A DNA stretch of 63,566 nt from Bacteroidales bacterium (GTDB lineage: Bacteria; Bacteroidota; Bacteroidia; Bacteroidales; UBA932), in contig JAFZDJ010000016.1 in NCBI GenBank assembly GCA_017561265.1, positions 1 to 63,566 on the forward strand, in the 5' to 3' direction. This document shows positions 16,548 through 24,966 of this stretch, piece after piece. Made by a program: the position numbers and the translations under genes. The number at the start of each line of letters is the position of its first letter. Positions within the stretch are counted from its first letter, which is position 1. The notes below the pieces were generated by a model. The model saw only the letters and a program-made list of their open reading frames with translations, had not been told where the DNA came from and did not search any database.

Positions 16548-18043
16548 CCCAGGGTTTTCTTGACCATAAGATATTTTCCATTGTCTCAGAGGTGGCTGCC
16601 GAAAAGGGAGTCAGAGCCTTTGTCATCGGAGGTTATGTCCGTGACTGTTTCCTTGGTCGTCCGAGCAAGGATATCGACATAGTTGTAGAGGGAAGCGGCA
16701 TAGAACTCGCTCAGGCCGTGGGGGAGCGTGTCCATAGTTACGTGTCCGTATTCAAGAACTTCGGAACCGCCATGCTCAAGTTCAAGGGCATCGAGGTGGA
16801 GTTTGTCGGAGCACGCAAGGAATCATATAGAAGAGATTCGCGAAAACCAATCGTAGAGGATGGAACTCTGGAGGATGATCAGCTTCGCAGAGACTTTACT
16901 ATCAATGCGATGGCTTTCAGCCTGCAGAAAGAGGATTTCGGAGCCCTTGTAGATCCATTCGGTGGTATCCGCGATCTGGCTGCAGGTATAATCAGGACTC
17001 CGCTCGATCCTGACACCACCTACAGCGATGACCCTTTGAGAATGGTGCGTGCCATCAGATTCGCGACCAAGCTTTCGACTGAGCAGCAGACCTTCTCTAT
17101 CGTACCGGAATCCCTCGAGTCCATCCGCCGTAATGCCGGTCGTATGGAAATTCTGTCGAAGGAAAGGATAGTGGAAGAACTTAACAAGATATTGGTAACA
17201 CCAAAGCCGTCCATCGGCTTCCGTCTTCTCGATGAGACAGGACTTCTTGATCATGTGCTTCCTCAGCTTTCCAAGCTTAAAGGTGTGGAGACCGTTGAAG
17301 GTAAAGGACATAAGGAAAATTTCTCACACACTCTGGAAGTTCTGGATAATGTTGCGGCTCTGGAGATGGAGGCTATTGCGGAAGGAAGACTGAAGGATTT
17401 TGTGTTTGAGGATGGTGCTGAGGTTGAAACCGTGCGTACCGAACCTAATGTATGGCTTCGCTGGGCGGCACTTCTGCATGATATAGCGAAGCCGGCTACA
17501 AAGAGATATGATCAGGCGCTCGGATGGACGTTCCATGGTCATGAGGTTATCGGATCAAGGTGGATACCGAAGATTTTTCAGAGCATGAAAATGCCTCTGA
17601 ATGAAAAGATGAAATATGTGCAGAAGCTGGTAGGTCTGCATCTGAGGCCGATTGCGCTTGTTACAGAGGAAGTTACTGATTCTGCGGTCCGTAGACTTCT
17701 TTTCGATGCGGGCAATGATATAGATGATCTGATGCTCCTTTGTAATGCTGACATCACTTCCAAGAATCCTCGTAAGGTGGCTCGTCTTCATGCTAATTTC
17801 GAGCTTGTAAAGACAAAGCTTGTTGAGGTTGAGGCAAAGGATGCGATACGTAATTTCAAGAATCCGATAACTGGAGATTATGTGATGGAGCTCTTCGGTA
17901 TCGAGCCGTGCAATACTATAGGTCAGTTGAAGGAGGCTGTCAAAAATGCGATTCTTGACGGCGTTATCGAGAATACTTTTGAGGCTGCAGATGAATTCAT
18001 GCGCGCAAGAGCAGCTGAAATAGGACTTTTCCCTGTCAGATGA
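16532..18043 (+). CDS. cca: CCA tRNA nucleotidyltransferase/poly(A) polymerase family protein with HD domain
   Basis: A 503-residue class II nucleotidyltransferase that probably adds or repairs the 3' CCA of tRNAs. The head domain has VIGGYVRDCFLG followed by the catalytic pair in SKDIDIVV (Asp47, Asp49), then RRDFTINAMAF and DPLRMVRAIRFA. A C-terminal HD hydrolase-type domain is recognisable by LLHDIAKPATKRY and FHGHEVIGS. The fusion with an HD domain is common for Bacteroidota CCA enzymes. Sequence alone does not fully exclude poly(A) polymerase activity. It overlaps the preceding nuclease-domain gene by 16 bp and is followed after 12 bp by the recombinase gene. Confidence 0.9.
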   Translation: MSATITQGFLDHKIFSIVSEVAAEKGVRAFVIGGYVRDCFLGRPSKDIDIVVEGSGIELAQAVGERVHSYVSVFKNFGTAMLKFKGIEVEFVGARKESYRRDSRKPIVEDGTLEDDQLRRDFTINAMAFSLQKEDFGALVDPFGGIRDLAAGIIRTPLDPDTTYSDDPLRMVRAIRFATKLSTEQQTFSIVPESLESIRRNAGRMEILSKERIVEELNKILVTPKPSIGFRLLDETGLLDHVLPQLSKLKGVETVEGKGHKENFSHTLEVLDNVAALEMEAIAEGRLKDFVFEDGAEVETVRTEPNVWLRWAALLHDIAKPATKRYDQALGWTFHGHEVIGSRWIPKIFQSMKMPLNEKMKYVQKLVGLHLRPIALVTEEVTDSAVRRLLFDAGNDIDDLMLLCNADITSKNPRKVARLHANFELVKTKLVEVEAKDAIRNFKNPITGDYVMELFGIEPCNTIGQLKEAVKNAILDGVIENTFEAADEFMRARAAEIGLFPVR

Positions 18044-18055
18044 TACCGGTCTGTT

Positions 18056-19042
18056 ATGAAGCTTCATGACAAATACCTCTCATATATAAGGAATGTCAGA
18101 AGATATTCCGCAAGGACTGCAGATTTATATGACGATGTGCTGCGTATGTATTGCGAAGTGATTCATGGGAAGGAAGATGTGGCCGATGATGAGCTTGTCG
18201 CTTCCATGAATGTTTCAGAGATAAGGTCATACGAGGTAAGGCTTCTGGAAAAAGGACTTTCTGCCAGGACTGTCAACCTTCACCTTTCGGCATTGAGCGG
18301 CTTCTGCCGTTATCTGATGAAGGAAGGATTGCTCAAGTCAAATCCTGTCAAGCTCGTCACCAAACCGAAAGTCGAGAAAAGGCTTCCTGTATTCTTCAGG
18401 AAGGAAGCGATGGCAGAGTATTTTGAACAAACGGATGATCTCTTCAATGAGCGTGAATTTGATTCGTTTCTTGATGGATGGAATACTGAGAGCGGAAAAA
18501 AGACCTATGATAAGATTCTTGCCAGACTTATCATATCCATGCTGTATTCATTAGGACTGCGACGTGCTGAGCTGATCGGGCTTTCAACTGGTGATGTTGA
18601 TTTTGGCAGAAATGTTGTCAAAGTGAGAGGAAAAGGAGACAAAATGCGAGAAATTCCGCTGATTGTTTCATTATGTGAAGAAATATTATTATATTTGAAA
18701 GCAGTTGAGACGATGTGTGGAGGTACAAGGTCTTTGACAGAGCCGCTTCTGATGACATATAAGGGTAAGCCTCTTTATCCTGCGTATGTCGACAGGGTAG
18801 TGAAGAGCGAGCTGGGAGGTATCAAGGGCATGACCGGACGTAAGTCTCCGCATGTTCTGAGACATTCTCTGGCGACCGGGCTGATGAATGAAGGAGTTGA
18901 AATCAATTCCATAAAGGAAATGCTCGGACATTCTTCATTAGCGGCAACTCAGGTCTATACCCATGGCAGTATCGCCCGACTGAAGACTATTTATGAACAA
19001 GCCCACCCAAGGGCAAAAAACGGAGGTAAACATGGAGATTAG
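18056..19042 (+). CDS. xerC: Tyrosine recombinase XerC/XerD type
   Basis: A 328-residue site-specific recombinase. The N-terminal SAM-like core-binding domain (residues 1-100) is followed by the catalytic domain. All key residues are visible: Arg169 in SLGLRRAEL, Lys193 in VRGKGDKM, His266 and Arg269 in SPHVLRH, His292 in MLGHSS, and Tyr301 in ATQVYTHG. It most likely resolves chromosome dimers at dif. An extra stretch of about 20 residues (DDLFNEREFDSFLDGWNTES) lies before the first catalytic arginine. Its chromosomal operon position between cca and hpf, with no att repeats, argues against a mobile-element integrase. The gene overlaps hpf by 11 bp. Confidence 0.9.
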   Translation: MKLHDKYLSYIRNVRRYSARTADLYDDVLRMYCEVIHGKEDVADDELVASMNVSEIRSYEVRLLEKGLSARTVNLHLSALSGFCRYLMKEGLLKSNPVKLVTKPKVEKRLPVFFRKEAMAEYFEQTDDLFNEREFDSFLDGWNTESGKKTYDKILARLIISMLYSLGLRRAELIGLSTGDVDFGRNVVKVRGKGDKMREIPLIVSLCEEILLYLKAVETMCGGTRSLTEPLLMTYKGKPLYPAYVDRVVKSELGGIKGMTGRKSPHVLRHSLATGLMNEGVEINSIKEMLGHSSLAATQVYTHGSIARLKTIYEQAHPRAKNGGKHGD

Positions 19043-19322
19043 AGTTCAGAGCATCAAGTTCAATGCAGATCAGAAACTGTTGGACTTTATCGAGAAGAAG
19101 TTCTCTAGGATTGAGAAGTTCTATGATGCAGTAACAGGAGTGGATGTAGCGCTTTCATTGCTTCCAGATCATGAAAACAAGAACGTGAAGGTTCAGGTAA
19201 GTATTCCTGGCAACACAATCGTGGTCGAGAAGAATGCGAAGACCTTCGAAGACGCAGTGGTTGATTGCGCCGACATTCTTAAAGAGAAACTTGTAAAAGT
19301 AAAAGAAAAGAGAGCAGAATAA
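19032..19322 (+). CDS. hpf: Ribosome hibernation-promoting factor (HPF/RaiA family)
   Basis: A 96-residue short HPF/YfiA-type protein that binds the 30S decoding region and silences ribosomes in slow growth. Features are MEIRVQSIKFNADQKLLDFIEKK, FYDAVTGVDVALSL and DAVVDCADILKEKLVKVKEK, with only the N-terminal beta-alpha domain (no dimerisation tail). The start at 19032 has the ribosome-binding site GGAGG at 19022-19026 inside the end of the recombinase gene. The gene is followed by a strong intrinsic terminator, so it ends the transcription unit. Confidence 0.92.
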   Translation: MEIRVQSIKFNADQKLLDFIEKKFSRIEKFYDAVTGVDVALSLLPDHENKNVKVQVSIPGNTIVVEKNAKTFEDAVVDCADILKEKLVKVKEKRAE

Positions 19323-19334
19323 AATTATCGATTA

Positions 19335-19363
19335 CAGCAGCATCGGAAGATGCTGCTTTTTTT
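19335..19363 (+). terminator. Intrinsic terminator after hpf
   Basis: A perfect 9-bp stem AGCAGCATC / GATGCTGCT (19336-19344 with 19349-19357) with a GGAA tetraloop runs into seven T residues. Confidence 0.9.
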
Positions 19364-19371
19364 GTGTAGTT

Positions 19372-19406
19372 TTTGACGGTTATATTCGTCTAATATGTTA
19401 TCTTTG
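19372..19406 (+). promoter_or_regulatory. Promoter of holA
   Basis: A TTTG (-33) at 19372-19375 and TATCTTTG (-7) at 19399-19406 are separated by 23 bases, slightly longer than usual. The ATG follows eight bases after the -7 box. Confidence 0.5.
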
Positions 19407-19413
19407 TAGGATT

Positions 19414-20454
19414 ATGGCTAAAGGATTTGCGGATACAGACTCCCTTTGCAGGGAAATAGTCAAGGATGCACGTGCTGGCATCTTCAAGCCGGTTTATCTT
19501 CTGATGGGAGATGAACCTTATTATGTTGATATGGTGTGCGAAGCGATTCTTGAGAATTGCCTGGATGAAAGCGAAAGGGACTTCAATCAGACGGTCTGCT
19601 ATGGAGCCGATGTCAATGCCGATGCGGTCATTACTGCAGCAAGACGTTATCCTATGTTTGCGGAGCGTCAGCTTGTCGTGGTCAAGGAAGCGCAGATGAT
19701 GAAAAGCCTTGAGGATCTTGCAGTATATTGTCAGAAACCTCTGGAGTCTACGGTGCTCGTGATTGCTATGCATGGGGCTGGTGCAGACAAGAGGAAGTCT
19801 CTGTACAAGTCTGTGTCAAAGATCGGAGTTGTCGTTGATTCCCAGGCTCTCAGAGACTATGAAATGCCGAAGTGGATATCGATGTTTTATCAGACTCGAG
19901 GCCTGAGGATCGCTCCTGATGCAGCGGCTCTTCTTGCAGAACATGCCGGTACTGATCTCAATAAGATAGCCATCGAGACTGATAAGATGCTCAAGAATCT
20001 TCCGGAGGGAACTGTGGAAGTAAGTGCGGCAGACATCGAAAAGAATGTCGGCATCAGTCGTCAGTTCAGTATCTTTGAGCTCACAAAAGAGCTTTCCATG
20101 AAGAATCCGGCAAAGGCTCTGCGTATAGCTGCTTATATCGGGTCGTCAGCTAAATTCGCCATGCCTATGGCTGTAAGTGCCTTGTACACTCATTTTTACC
20201 GTATCTTGAAATATGGGGCTTTGCTGATGAAGGTACCTAGGCCGGCTAATGATCAGAAGGCCAAGGTGCTTGGGGTGAATCCATATTTCTTCGGTGAATA
20301 TGATACTGCTGTCAGGAATTATCCGGTAAAGAAGTGCATGGCCGTGATTGCTTTGCTGAAGGAATATGACTATAAGGGTAAAGGTGGTGATGTAGGCGAA
20401 GCCACACCGGCGGAACTTATGGTCGAATTGGTTGCTAAAATATTAAACATGTAA
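19414..20454 (+). CDS. holA: DNA polymerase III subunit delta
   Basis: The delta subunit is the wrench of the clamp loader and opens the beta sliding clamp. The 346-residue protein has the typical N-terminal PVYLLMGDEPYYVDMVCEAI, the mid-region FAERQLVVVKEAQMM, and the C-terminal segment ISRQFSIFELTKELSMKNPAKAL. The residual AAA+ fold lacks a functional Walker A, as expected for delta. It follows its own promoter after the hpf terminator and is 6 bp from the downstream ABC ATPase, so it may lead that operon. Confidence 0.9.
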   Translation: MAKGFADTDSLCREIVKDARAGIFKPVYLLMGDEPYYVDMVCEAILENCLDESERDFNQTVCYGADVNADAVITAARRYPMFAERQLVVVKEAQMMKSLEDLAVYCQKPLESTVLVIAMHGAGADKRKSLYKSVSKIGVVVDSQALRDYEMPKWISMFYQTRGLRIAPDAAALLAEHAGTDLNKIAIETDKMLKNLPEGTVEVSAADIEKNVGISRQFSIFELTKELSMKNPAKALRIAAYIGSSAKFAMPMAVSALYTHFYRILKYGALLMKVPRPANDQKAKVLGVNPYFFGEYDTAVRNYPVKKCMAVIALLKEYDYKGKGGDVGEATPAELMVELVAKILNM

Positions 20455-20460
20455 TATAAA

Positions 20461-21372
20461 ATGGGACTTATTCAATGTAAAGATGTCAGCAAGAGTTTCG
20501 GAGAGAAAGTCGCTCTTGATCATGTTTCGGTGGACATCCCGAAAGGAAAGATCTTCGGTCTGCTCGGCCCTAATGGAGCAGGAAAGACTACTCTTATCCG
20601 TATCATCAACCGTATAACCATTCCTAATGGTGGTGAGGTTCTGTTTGACGGACGTCCTATCACTCAGGATGATGTCGAGAAGATCGGTTATCTTCCTGAA
20701 GAAAGAGGATTGTACCGTAAGATGAAGGTCGGGGATCAGGCCATGTATTTCGCACAACTCAAGGGAATGTCATCACGTGATGCAGCAAAGGAACTCAAGA
20801 AATGGTTTGTGCGTTTCGGTATAGAAAGCTGGTGGAACAAGAAGGTAGAGGAACTTTCAAAGGGTATGGCGCAGAAGATCCAGTTCATCACAACAGTTGT
20901 TCATAAGCCGTCACTGCTTATTCTTGACGAACCTTTTTCCGGTTTTGACCCTGTAAATGCGCAGATTATCCGCGAGGAGATTCTCAGGCTTAAGGAAGAA
21001 GGCGCGACAATCATTCTTTCGACCCATAACATGGAGTCGGTAGAGGAACTGTGTGACAATATTGCTCTCATCAACAAGTCGCATGTGGTCATTACAGGAG
21101 GAGTTGAGGAGATACGTCGCAAATACGGTAATGATAATGTGGAGCTGGTGTATACCGGGGATGCCCTCAAGCCTGCAAGCAGTGTGTTCGACATTCTTTC
21201 CGATGTCGATGAAGGTGGCCGTCATACAGCAGTGCTTGCCCTGGAATCTGGAAGTGATGCCAACAAAGCCCTCAGAGAAATCATCTCCCAGGGGGTTTCT
21301 GTCAACTCTTTCAAGGAACTTGTTCCTAGGATGAACGATATATTCATAAAACTTGTAACAGAGGAGGAATAG
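20461..21372 (+). CDS. ABC transporter ATP-binding protein (NatA-like exporter)
   Basis: A 303-residue ABC ATPase. It has Walker A (GPNGAGKTT, about residues 36-44), a signature motif variant LSKGMAQKIQ, Walker B (LLILDEPFSGFDP) and the switch histidine in LSTHNM. The C-terminal 80 residues form the DUF4162-type extension found in NatA and related exporters. It pairs with the permease 3 bp downstream. NatAB systems are Na+ or drug exporters, but the substrate here is unknown. Confidence 0.93.
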   Translation: MGLIQCKDVSKSFGEKVALDHVSVDIPKGKIFGLLGPNGAGKTTLIRIINRITIPNGGEVLFDGRPITQDDVEKIGYLPEERGLYRKMKVGDQAMYFAQLKGMSSRDAAKELKKWFVRFGIESWWNKKVEELSKGMAQKIQFITTVVHKPSLLILDEPFSGFDPVNAQIIREEILRLKEEGATIILSTHNMESVEELCDNIALINKSHVVITGGVEEIRRKYGNDNVELVYTGDALKPASSVFDILSDVDEGGRHTAVLALESGSDANKALREIISQGVSVNSFKELVPRMNDIFIKLVTEEE

Positions 21373-21375
21373 GCT

Positions 21376-22737
21376 ATGAAATTCAGAAATATAAAGACCA
21401 TTATCGCACGCGAATATCTTACCAAGGTAAAGAAGAAGTCATTCCTTCTCACAACATTCCTTGTACCTGTGTTCTTTGCCGCGATGTGCATACTTCCGAG
21501 TGTGATCATGTTCATGGCCAAGGATACAGGAAAGAAGGTGGCTGTAATCGATCAGTCCGGTATCGTTATGCCTTATATGGTTGATACTGAGTCTGTTGAT
21601 TATTCTGACTATTCTTCGGAATCTCCCGAAGATATGAAGACCCGTTTTGAAGAACTGGGACTTGATGTTCTTGTTGTCGTGTCTCCGCTTGATACTGCTG
21701 CCAGGACTGTAAGCGTTGCCTCCTATTCGTCAAAACCTTTGAGCATGGAGCTCAAGGAAGGTGTCCAGTCCAGGGTCAACGATGCAGTAGAAGATTATCG
21801 TCTGACCTTATATGACATCACAGATCTCAAGCAGATCATGGCGGATGTGAAGTCAAACGTCTCTATGGCTACGTATACATTGGGCGAGTCCGGTGAAGAG
21901 AAGATCACTTCATCTGAAGTCTATATGATCATCTCGATGGTTCTTTCCATCATCATCTACATGTTCATCGCGATGTTCTCAGGAATGGTGATGCAGAGCG
22001 TCATCGAGGAGAAGGCCAGCCGCGTAGTCGAAGTGCTGGTTTCATCAGTAAAGGCAACGGAGCTGATGTTCGGTAAGATCATTGGAGTTGCCTGCGTGGC
22101 TCTTACTCAGTTCTTCCTCTGGATTATTCTTACCCTTGTTCTGGTTGGCGGCTTCTCGGCATTCGTGGGCTTTGATTCTCTTATGGGAGACCCGGCACAG
22201 GCTGAACAGATGATGGAGATGAGCGCTCAGATGAGTGGAGTAGATATGGCGGAAATGACTGCTTCAATGCAGGAAGAAGAGGGTATGGCTGCAGTGCTCA
22301 GTACTCTCAAGGATATCAATTGGGTACAGATGATAGTTGCATTCATCATCTATTTTGCTCTTGGTTATCTTCTCTATGCGTCGTTCTTTGCAGCTATCGG
22401 TTCTGCAGTTGAGAATGAAGCAGATACAACTCAGCTTCAGATGCCTGTTACGGTGCCTCTCCTGCTGGCGTTCTTCATAGCTATTTATGCCTTCAATGCA
22501 CCTGACAGCCAGATCGTATGGTGGGGATCCATGATACCGTTCACATCTCCGATCGTCATGTTGTCAAGGATTCCATTCGGTGTTCCGATGTGGGAGCTTG
22601 TTCTATCAATCGCACTTCTGGTTGCAACGTTTATTGCATGCGGATGGGCTTCAGCCAAAATATATAAGATAGGAATCCTGATGTTTGGAAAGAAGACTAC
22701 TTTCAAGGATCTTTGGAAGTGGCTTAGACAGAATTGA
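21376..22737 (+). CDS. ABC-2 type permease (NatB-like)
   Basis: A 453-residue membrane protein with one N-terminal helix (FLLTTFLVPVFFAAMCILPSVIMFM) and a large extracytoplasmic loop. A cluster of five C-terminal helices begins at MIISMVLSIIIYMFIAMFSGMVMQSVIEEKASRVVEVLVSSVKA. The EEKxxRxxEVLxSS block is diagnostic of ABC-2/NatB permeases. A methionine-rich stretch (residues about 275-305, EQMMEMSAQMSGVDMAEM) in the second loop is unusual. Together with the upstream ATPase it should form an exporter. Its stop is next to the start of the nucleotidase gene. Confidence 0.9.
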   Translation: MKFRNIKTIIAREYLTKVKKKSFLLTTFLVPVFFAAMCILPSVIMFMAKDTGKKVAVIDQSGIVMPYMVDTESVDYSDYSSESPEDMKTRFEELGLDVLVVVSPLDTAARTVSVASYSSKPLSMELKEGVQSRVNDAVEDYRLTLYDITDLKQIMADVKSNVSMATYTLGESGEEKITSSEVYMIISMVLSIIIYMFIAMFSGMVMQSVIEEKASRVVEVLVSSVKATELMFGKIIGVACVALTQFFLWIILTLVLVGGFSAFVGFDSLMGDPAQAEQMMEMSAQMSGVDMAEMTASMQEEEGMAAVLSTLKDINWVQMIVAFIIYFALGYLLYASFFAAIGSAVENEADTTQLQMPVTVPLLLAFFIAIYAFNAPDSQIVWWGSMIPFTSPIVMLSRIPFGVPMWELVLSIALLVATFIACGWASAKIYKIGILMFGKKTTFKDLWKWLRQN

Positions 22738-22739
22738 TT

Positions 22740-23585
22740 ATGAAGAAAATTGCATTAATCGCCTTTATCGCTTTATGGGGTGTCAGTGCTGTCGGTCAGG
22801 AATATGACTGGCACCATGTGGAAATGGATGGCACCAGAACAGGAACATCCTCGCCTTCCAAGGACAATGTTGCGGAGGCTGTAGGAACGTTCAAGGGTGG
22901 TAAGTACATTGCACCTAACGGGAAGGTTTTCAAGAAGAGATCGACTGTCGGCAGGACGGCAAGTATTGTTTTGGATGCGCAGCCTGCAATGTCCCGTGTC
23001 AAGGATGTCATAGGATATTCTACCGAGTCAATGGTTGTCGAATATCCGGAGAGTGCTCTTTCAAACTGGTTCATCGATATCCTTATGGCGCGTACAGAGG
23101 AGCTTGCGGGCAGGAAAGTGGATGTCGGTATCGGTAATTTCGGAGGAATCCGTATCGATATGCCTCAGGGAGATATCATTCTTGATGATATGCTGTCGAT
23201 GTTCCCTTTCAAGAACCAGCTTGTATATGTCGAGCATACCGGAAAGCAGATCAGGAGTATTCTTGAAGAGATGGCCGCGGGACGTTTTCAGGTTCTTGGT
23301 GGTGTGCGAGTTGTTGCAGAGAATGGAAGACTTGTTTCTGCTGAAATTGCAGGCGAGCCGATTGATGACGACAAAGTATATGGACTTGCAACCATATCTT
23401 TCCTTCTGACAGGAGGCGATGGTCTTTCCTTGGCTGACAATGCTCTGTCTGTAACAGTGTTTGAAAACGAGGATATCATCGATGCTGTCCTTGCATTCGT
23501 CAATGCAGAGACAGCCGCAGGAAGACCTATAGAATATAAGAAGGATGGACGTGTAATTGTTAAAGGTGACAGGAGGAGAAATTAA
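22740..23585 (+). CDS. 5'-nucleotidase C-terminal domain protein (exported, stand-alone)
   Basis: A 281-residue protein with a signal peptide (MKKIALIAFIALWGVSAVG) and one 5'-nucleotidase C-terminal (substrate-binding) domain. It shows NFGGIRIDMPQGDIILDDMLSMFPFKNQLVYVEHTGKQI and LATISFLLTGGDG, the latter holding the aromatic/glycine substrate pocket. The catalytic metallophosphoesterase half is encoded by the next gene, overlapping by one base (TAATG). In UshA-type enzymes both domains are in one chain in the opposite order. The two products probably assemble in the periplasm to hydrolyse nucleotides or similar phosphoesters. Confidence 0.88.
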   Translation: MKKIALIAFIALWGVSAVGQEYDWHHVEMDGTRTGTSSPSKDNVAEAVGTFKGGKYIAPNGKVFKKRSTVGRTASIVLDAQPAMSRVKDVIGYSTESMVVEYPESALSNWFIDILMARTEELAGRKVDVGIGNFGGIRIDMPQGDIILDDMLSMFPFKNQLVYVEHTGKQIRSILEEMAAGRFQVLGGVRVVAENGRLVSAEIAGEPIDDDKVYGLATISFLLTGGDGLSLADNALSVTVFENEDIIDAVLAFVNAETAAGRPIEYKKDGRVIVKGDRRRN

Positions 23586-24391
23586 TGAGAAGGGTCATGA
23601 TTATCTTATGTACCGTGCTTTTTGCTTTGTCTGCCGGTGCCCAGAACCTTACGGTCATACATATCAATGATACTCATAGCCATATCGATCCTCAGCGTTC
23701 CGGAGAATATATCGGAAGGGGAGGAGTCATAGAGCAGGCTGCATATATCGACAGTGTACGTTGTGCTGACGGCAAGAGGAATGTACTTCTTCTTCATGCA
23801 GGTGACTATGGTCAGGGTACTTCGTATTTCACCGAGATGGGTGGAAATATTGAGATTGATGTGATGAATGCTTTCAGATTCGATGCTTCATGCCTTGGAA
23901 ACCATGAGTTTGATAACGGAATTGATGAGTTGGCGCGTCGTCTGAAAAATCTTAAGAATGATGTGGTCTGTGCCAATTACGACTTCTCAGGAACTGTTCT
24001 TGAAGATCTTGTCCAGCCATATACGATTGTCAGGAAAGCCGGAAAGAAAATCGGAATCATCGGTCTTCTCACTGATGTCAGCAGCGTTGTTGACAGTGAG
24101 ATAGCCAAGGTTCTTCAATATCAGGATCCCGCGAAGGTTGTAAATAAGTACGCTGAATATCTGCGTGATGAGAAAGGATGTGATATGGTAATCTGTCTTT
24201 CACATCTGGGATATACGGAAGATAAGGAATTGGCAGCCAGCACTGTCAATGTTGACTTGATTGTCGGAGGACATTCCCACACTCTTCTTCATAAGAAACA
24301 GATCGTCAAGAATCCGGAAGGAGATGATGTGGTTGTTGTCCAGAACTGGAAATGGGGATTGAACCTGGGACATCTTTCGGTGGATTTCTAA
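23585..24391 (+). CDS. Periplasmic metallophosphoesterase (5'-nucleotidase catalytic domain)
   Basis: A 268-residue exported protein (signal MRRVMIILCTVLFALSAGA). It carries the calcineurin-like dimetal motifs of the UshA N-terminal domain: VIHINDTHSHIDP, HAGDYGQG, LGNHEFDNG and GGHSHTLL. All metal ligands appear present, so it should be catalytically active. It lacks the C-terminal nucleoside-recognition domain, which is supplied by the gene immediately upstream. Cotranscription with the ABC exporter genes is likely because gaps are minimal. Confidence 0.92.
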   Translation: MRRVMIILCTVLFALSAGAQNLTVIHINDTHSHIDPQRSGEYIGRGGVIEQAAYIDSVRCADGKRNVLLLHAGDYGQGTSYFTEMGGNIEIDVMNAFRFDASCLGNHEFDNGIDELARRLKNLKNDVVCANYDFSGTVLEDLVQPYTIVRKAGKKIGIIGLLTDVSSVVDSEIAKVLQYQDPAKVVNKYAEYLRDEKGCDMVICLSHLGYTEDKELAASTVNVDLIVGGHSHTLLHKKQIVKNPEGDDVVVVQNWKWGLNLGHLSVDF

Positions 24392-24402
24392 ATCATTTTT
24401 TC

Positions 24403-24966
24403 ATGGAAATTGCGGAACTTCTTATAATAGCGGTAGGCGTCTCTATGGACGCCTTCGCCGTTTCAATATGTAAAGGACTCTCGGTTCAGAACATACGCCC
24501 GAAGCATGCAATGATTACAGCTGCATGGTTCGGTGGATTTCAGGCACTGATGCCCTTGCTTGGATATTTTCTCGGTGTCAGCTTTGCCGGATTTGTTACC
24601 AGTGTCGATCATTGGATCGCATTCATCCTGCTCGGAATAATCGGCGGAAACATGATCAAGGAGTCCTTCCATAGAGAAGAGAACTGCTGCGTCGACCCTG
24701 ATTTTTCGTTCAGAACGATGCTGGGTATGGCAATAGCTACCAGCATAGATGCCCTTGCCATTGGAGTGACATTTGCATTTTTAGGCGTGAATATCTGGAG
24801 TGCAGTGCTATTCATAGGACTGACCACTGCTCTATTTTCCGGTACAGGTGTATATATAGGTAATATCTTTGGAAACCGCTATAAGTCAAAGGCTGAGTTT
24901 GCAGGAGGCTTCATCCTCGTTGTTATGGGCGTCAAGATTCTTCTTGACCATACAGGTGTATTCTGA
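24403..24966 (+). CDS. mntP: Putative manganese efflux pump MntP
   Basis: A 187-residue membrane protein with six predicted helices, from the MntP (DUF204) family that exports Mn2+. The two inverted-repeat halves show ISMDAFAVSICKGL-like and TSIDALAIGVTFAF signatures. The acidic residues in SMDAFAVS and SIDALAIG are the likely metal ligands. I chose the ATG at 24403 because the longer frame overlaps the nucleotidase gene and lacks a signal-like start. There is no yybP-ykoY riboswitch space upstream (11-bp gap), so it is expressed with the nucleotidase genes. Confidence 0.93.
   Translation: MEIAELLIIAVGVSMDAFAVSICKGLSVQNIRPKHAMITAAWFGGFQALMPLLGYFLGVSFAGFVTSVDHWIAFILLGIIGGNMIKESFHREENCCVDPDFSFRTMLGMAIATSIDALAIGVTFAFLGVNIWSAVLFIGLTTALFSGTGVYIGNIFGNRYKSKAEFAGGFILVVMGVKILLDHTGVF

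Noticed and set aside
18056..19042. Integrase of a genomic island
   Set aside because: The gene is embedded in a housekeeping operon (cca, hpf), there is no tRNA or direct repeat nearby, and flanks show no composition shift; XerC/D role is more likely.
24392..24402. Possible manganese (yybP-ykoY) riboswitch at mntP
   Set aside because: The gap is 11 bp, and no matching fold is seen in the preceding gene end.
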